From the NCBI GenBank assembly GCA_004297645.1, contig SCUG01000483.1, positions 1-7,961 on the forward strand: a DNA stretch of 7,961 nt. The letters run 5' to 3'. Position 1 is the first letter of the stretch. The number at the start of each line of letters is the position of its first letter. The position numbers were made by a program, and so were the translations under genes. This document shows, piece by piece, positions 5,217 to 7,961 of the stretch. This DNA comes from Saprospiraceae bacterium. Lineage in GTDB: Bacteria; Bacteroidota; Bacteroidia; Chitinophagales; Saprospiraceae. Under the pieces are notes generated by a model. It searched no databases and was not told the DNA's origin. It was given only the letters and a program-made list of their open reading frames with translations.

Positions 5217-6509
5217 ATGGCAATTGACGTCATCCTCGGTCTCCAATGGGGCGATGAGGGAAAAGGAAAAATTGTGGATTACCTCGCACAGGGCTACGAC
5301 ATGGTCGCCCGCTTCCAGGGCGGCCCCAACGCCGGGCACACCCTGAAATTCGACGGCCACAAATTTGTGCTGCACACCGTGCCATCCGGTATTTTCAGAA
5401 AAAATCTGCTGAACCTCATCGGCAATGGCGTGGTCATAGACCCCATCACCCTGCGCGGAGAACTTGATACCCTGCGCAGCGCCGGCTGCGAATACCAAAG
5501 CCGCTTGCTGGTATCGAAAAAAGCGCACCTCATCCTCCCCACTCACCGCTACCTCGACGCTGCTTCGGAAGCCGCCAAAGGCCAGGAAAAAATAGGCTCC
5601 ACCCTCAAAGGCATCGGCCCGGCCTACATGGACAAAACCGGCCGAAACGGCCTGCGCGCCGGCGACATCCAGCTCGATGATTTTCGCGACCGTTATGAGT
5701 CGCTTAAAAGAAAGCACCTCGGCCTGCTCAGCGCCATGCCGGAGGTCGAATTCGACCTCGCAGGCGAAGAGAAAAAATGGTTTGACAGCGTGGAAGTACT
5801 GCGCAGCCTGCAACTCGTGGACGGCGAGTATTTCATCAACCAGCAGTTGAAAGAAGGCAAAAAAATTTTGGCCGAAGGCGCTCAGGGTTCCATGCTCGAC
5901 ATAGATTTCGGCACCTACCCCTTCGTCACTTCTTCCAATACCATCACGGCCGGCGTGTGCAGCGGCCTCGGCGTCGCGCCACAGACTATCGGGCAGGTCA
6001 TTGGCATCACCAAAGCCTACTGCACCAGGGTCGGCGGCGGCCCTTTCCCCACCGAGCTTTTTGACGAAACAGGAGCTGCTCTGCAACGCGAAGGTGCAGA
6101 GTTTGGAGCCACCACCGGCCGCCCCCGCCGCTGCGGCTGGATAGACCTGCCCCAACTGAAATACACCATCATGCTCAATGGCGTGACCCAATTGGCGGTG
6201 ACAAAAATTGACGTACTCAACAAGTTTGAAAAAATAAAAACCGCTGAAAAATACCGCTACAACCGGCAGACGACCGACCAACTGCCCTTTGATATTTGCG
6301 GGATTCCGGTGGAACCTGTGTACGCAAGCTTCCCCGGCTGGCAGCTATCGCTGGATAATATCGCAGATTACGAAGGCCTTCCCGAAGCAGCAAAGACCTT
6401 TCTGGACGAACTGGAAAACCAACTCAAAGTGCCGGTGACCATGATTTCCACAGGCCCCGATCGCAGCAGTTTGATTTTGAAAGAATCCATGGTGAGACAT
6501 TCCTTATGA
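5217..6509 (+). CDS. purA: Adenylosuccinate synthetase
   Basis: This is a cytosolic enzyme that joins IMP and aspartate with GTP to give adenylosuccinate, the first committed step from IMP to AMP. The 430-residue product is of normal length. Key motifs: the GTP loop GLQWGDEGKGK (residues 8-18) with catalytic Asp13, GGPNAGHT (35-42) with catalytic His41, then STLKGIGPAYMDKTGRNGLR, EGAQGSMLDIDFGTYPFVTSS, GITKAYCTRVGGGPFPTEL, GATTGRPRRCGWIDL and TKIDVLNKF. Start at ATG 5217 gives exactly the Asp13/His41 numbering of the E. coli enzyme. The frame stays open upstream to 5115, inside the endonuclease gene, and has another ATG at 5178, but those added residues are not family-like. The 58-base gap after the endonuclease (5159-5216) shows no TAnnTTTG promoter and no strong hairpin. 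It is GC-rich compared with the two genes before it, like fur, and probably was fur's original partner. Confidence 0.98.
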   Translation: MAIDVILGLQWGDEGKGKIVDYLAQGYDMVARFQGGPNAGHTLKFDGHKFVLHTVPSGIFRKNLLNLIGNGVVIDPITLRGELDTLRSAGCEYQSRLLVSKKAHLILPTHRYLDAASEAAKGQEKIGSTLKGIGPAYMDKTGRNGLRAGDIQLDDFRDRYESLKRKHLGLLSAMPEVEFDLAGEEKKWFDSVEVLRSLQLVDGEYFINQQLKEGKKILAEGAQGSMLDIDFGTYPFVTSSNTITAGVCSGLGVAPQTIGQVIGITKAYCTRVGGGPFPTELFDETGAALQREGAEFGATTGRPRRCGWIDLPQLKYTIMLNGVTQLAVTKIDVLNKFEKIKTAEKYRYNRQTTDQLPFDICGIPVEPVYASFPGWQLSLDNIADYEGLPEAAKTFLDELENQLKVPVTMISTGPDRSSLILKESMVRHSL

Positions 6510-6535
6510 CCCGCCCAACCCAAAATTGCCCATCT

Positions 6536-7033
6536 ATGAAATTGATAAAAGCAAAGCTACTATTGTTCGGCGTACTCGTGTTCCTTTCCATCGGGTGCGA
6601 CCGGGTGACCAAAGACCTGGCCCGGCAACACCTCGCTGGGAAAGAAATGCGCTCCTACCTCAGCGACACCTTCCGGCTGGCCTATGTCGAAAACCCCGGT
6701 GCTGCCATGAGCCTGGGCGCCGAATGGGCGCCCCGCGCCAAGTTCTGGGTGCTGTCGGTGATTCCGGCGGGGGTGCTCCTGTTGGTGCTGGCTTTTGCTT
6801 TGGTAAACTCCGCCCGCATGAGCATGGCCCAACTGACGGGCTTCGGGCTGGTATTTTCCGGTGGGTTCGGCAATTTGTTCGACCGCTTTTTCAACGACAA
6901 CTTAGTCCCCGATTTTCTGAACGTCGGCGTCAGCAGCTTTCGCACAGGCATCTTCAACGTAGCCGACCTTTGCATCTCGGCCGGCATGCTGCTCATTCTT
7001 GTGTTTTACAGGAAAAAGGGAATGCGGGCGTAG
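6536..7033 (+). CDS. lspA: Lipoprotein signal peptidase (signal peptidase II)
   Basis: This is an inner-membrane aspartyl protease that removes the signal peptide from lipid-modified prolipoproteins before the conserved cysteine. The 165-residue product has four membrane segments (about 5-21, 68-90, 97-113 and 140-157). It carries the family motifs CDRVTKDLA (residues 21-29, the DxxTK block), ENPGAAMS (52-59), FSGGFGNLFDR (107-117), VPDFLN (124-129) and FNVADLCISAG (140-150). By comparison with the Pseudomonas enzyme the catalytic pair should be Asp126 and Asp144. An alternative ATG at 6506 overlaps the purA stop as ATGA and would add ten polar residues (MTRPTQNCPS). It could be the coupled start, but 6536 places the first membrane helix at the usual distance from the N-terminus. 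Tight spacing to purA suggests one transcript. The first helix ends LSIGC, which resembles a lipobox (see findings). Confidence 0.95.
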   Translation: MKLIKAKLLLFGVLVFLSIGCDRVTKDLARQHLAGKEMRSYLSDTFRLAYVENPGAAMSLGAEWAPRAKFWVLSVIPAGVLLLVLAFALVNSARMSMAQLTGFGLVFSGGFGNLFDRFFNDNLVPDFLNVGVSSFRTGIFNVADLCISAGMLLILVFYRKKGMRA

Positions 7034-7050
7034 GAGCTATGAGCGCTCCT
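7032..7050. terminator. Short hairpin between convergent lspA and kmo
   Basis: AGGAGC (7032-7037) can pair with GCTCCT (7045-7050) around a 7-base loop. It covers both stop codons of the convergent genes. It could act as a bidirectional terminator, but the stem has only six pairs and no long T run follows on either strand. Confidence 0.25.
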
Positions 7051-7961
7051 TCAGCCACGCTTTGAAGGCGGCCTCCACTTCCGGCCCATTCCATCGCTGC
7101 TCCACATTTTCAATAGCCAGAATTTTTTCAAAGAGTTGCCGGTGTTGCTCCACTTCGGCTAACGCTATACTGTATGGCACATGGCTGAAGCTCACCATGG
7201 AATAAACCGACCGAAAGTCTTTTGGGAAGCGCTCGTGCAGGTAGGCTTCTATTTTTTTGCGCAGCAAAAACTGAGCGTCGGCCACCTTATCGCGCATCTC
7301 GATGAAGTTCATCAAAGCCAGGCCGGCGATGGCGTTGGCATCTTCGGCGCGGTGGGTGTCAAACTCTTCGATGATGGCGTCCCAGTCCTCGTCGTACTTA
7401 TCCATGAGGCCGTCCAGGATGGTGCAATCCTCAAATCCGGCGTTCATGCCTTGGCCGAAAAATGGCACGATGGCATGGGCGGCATCGCCGAGCAGCAACA
7501 CCCGCCGGCGGTAATGCCAGGGACTGCATCGGATGGTGGCCAGCCCAGGCGCCGGGTTTGCGAAGAAGTCGTGCACCAACGTGGGCATGACCGGCACGAC
7601 GTCGGGGAAATATTTTTTAAAAAATGCCATCACTTGTGCCTCCGTCTTCAGGTTTTCAAAAGACTCAGGCCCCTCGAATGGCAAAAATAAAGTGCAGGTA
7701 AAACTGCCGTCGAGGTTGGGAAGGGCGATGAGCATAAACTGCCCGCGCGGCCAGATGTGGAGCGCATGTTTCTCCATTCGGTGCCCGCCGCCTTCGGTGG
7801 CCGGGATGCTCAATTCCTTGTACGCGTGCCCAAGGTATTGCTGGGAGTAATTGAAGCGGGGAAGCCGTTGCATGCTGCTGCGAATGGCCGAGAAAGCACC
7901 GTCGGCTCCGAACACCTGGTTCTCCTCCACGGCGTATTCCACCCCTGTAACAGTGTCTTGG
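7037..7961 (-). CDS. kmo: Kynurenine 3-monooxygenase, C-terminal two thirds (5' end beyond window)
   Basis: This is an FAD-dependent aromatic hydroxylase that turns L-kynurenine into 3-hydroxykynurenine with NADPH and O2, in the kynurenine route from tryptophan to quinolinate and NAD. The visible 307 or so residues include NQVFGADGAFSAIRSS, the DG motif region of this flavoprotein class. They also include LLLGDAAHAIVPFFGQGMN, whose GD motif and flavin/substrate residues are highly characteristic of this enzyme, with AGFEDC following. The later YSMVSFSHVPYSIALA block near the C-terminus is a feature of kynurenine monooxygenases rather than other hydroxylases. The frame is open to the window edge, with further residues (QDTVTG) upstream of the GTG at 7942. 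That codon is therefore internal, and the start plus the Rossmann GxGxxG segment (about 150 residues) lie outside. The stop is three bases from the lspA stop on the other strand. No other kynurenine-pathway gene is visible here. Confidence 0.94.
   Translation of the reverse strand, partial: QDTVTGVEYAVEENQVFGADGAFSAIRSSMQRLPRFNYSQQYLGHAYKELSIPATEGGGHRMEKHALHIWPRGQFMLIALPNLDGSFTCTLFLPFEGPESFENLKTEAQVMAFFKKYFPDVVPVMPTLVHDFFANPAPGLATIRCSPWHYRRRVLLLGDAAHAIVPFFGQGMNAGFEDCTILDGLMDKYDEDWDAIIEEFDTHRAEDANAIAGLALMNFIEMRDKVADAQFLLRKKIEAYLHERFPKDFRSVYSMVSFSHVPYSIALAEVEQHRQLFEKILAIENVEQRWNGPEVEAAFKAWLKERS

Noticed and set aside
5121..6281. Long minus-strand ORF opposite purA
   Set aside because: Shadow of the well-conserved purA coding sequence, with no motif of its own.
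6526..7065. Long plus-strand frame overlapping lspA
   Set aside because: Arg/Pro/His-rich translation typical of a GC-rich shadow frame; lspA motifs are complete in the other frame.
1..7961. CRISPR array, tRNA/rRNA genes, IS elements or flanking direct repeats of the restriction cassette
   Set aside because: I looked for repeated units, cloverleaf-like segments and transposase motifs and saw none.

Overview
The window looks like chromosomal DNA of a member of the Bacteroidota, quite possibly the Saprospiria or Chitinophagia side. This rests on a perfect TAnnTTTG-type -7 element before fur, the absence of obvious Shine-Dalgarno sequences, a small secreted protein of a Bacteroidota-typical kind directly behind rnpA, and a fur/purA neighbourhood that I recall from this phylum. 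The genus is inference only.

Left part (1-1890). A DUF6166-like small protein reads leftward at 9-359. About 550 bases without a confident gene follow (360-913). They hold a candidate plus-strand promoter and a short ORF that appears broken by one base at a G4 run. Next comes a leftward pair: rnpA (RNase P protein, 1461-1889) and, 13 bases behind it, a 177-residue protein with a signal peptide (914-1447) whose function I do not recognise.

Central part (1891-7033). A divergent intergenic region leads into five co-directional genes: fur (ferric-uptake-type regulator), a beta-class amino-DNA methyltransferase, an AlwI/BstNBI-family type IIS restriction endonuclease, purA (adenylosuccinate synthetase) and lspA (lipoprotein signal peptidase). 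Spacing is extremely tight: 1 base between fur and the methyltransferase, an 8-base overlap between methyltransferase and endonuclease, 58 bases before purA, and a 4-base overlap (or 26-base gap, depending on start) into lspA. The only strong promoter-like element I see is upstream of fur, so the restriction-modification pair may be read from the fur promoter. The pair is clearly more AT-rich than its neighbours (19 G/C of 60 at 2581-2640, against 43 of 60 at 5281-5340), which suggests acquisition into a housekeeping fur-purA junction.

Right edge (7037-7961). A kynurenine 3-monooxygenase gene (kmo) converges on lspA with three bases between the stop codons. It runs off the window, so its N-terminal part is missing.

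The most notable content is the restriction-modification system. The endonuclease keeps four acidic residues at spacings that match, from memory, the N.BspD6I/N.BstNBI nicking enzymes. Only one methyltransferase accompanies it although this family reads asymmetric sites, and that methyltransferase carries an extra helix-turn-helix-like N-terminus. I found no CRISPR array, tRNA, rRNA, IS element or integrase.
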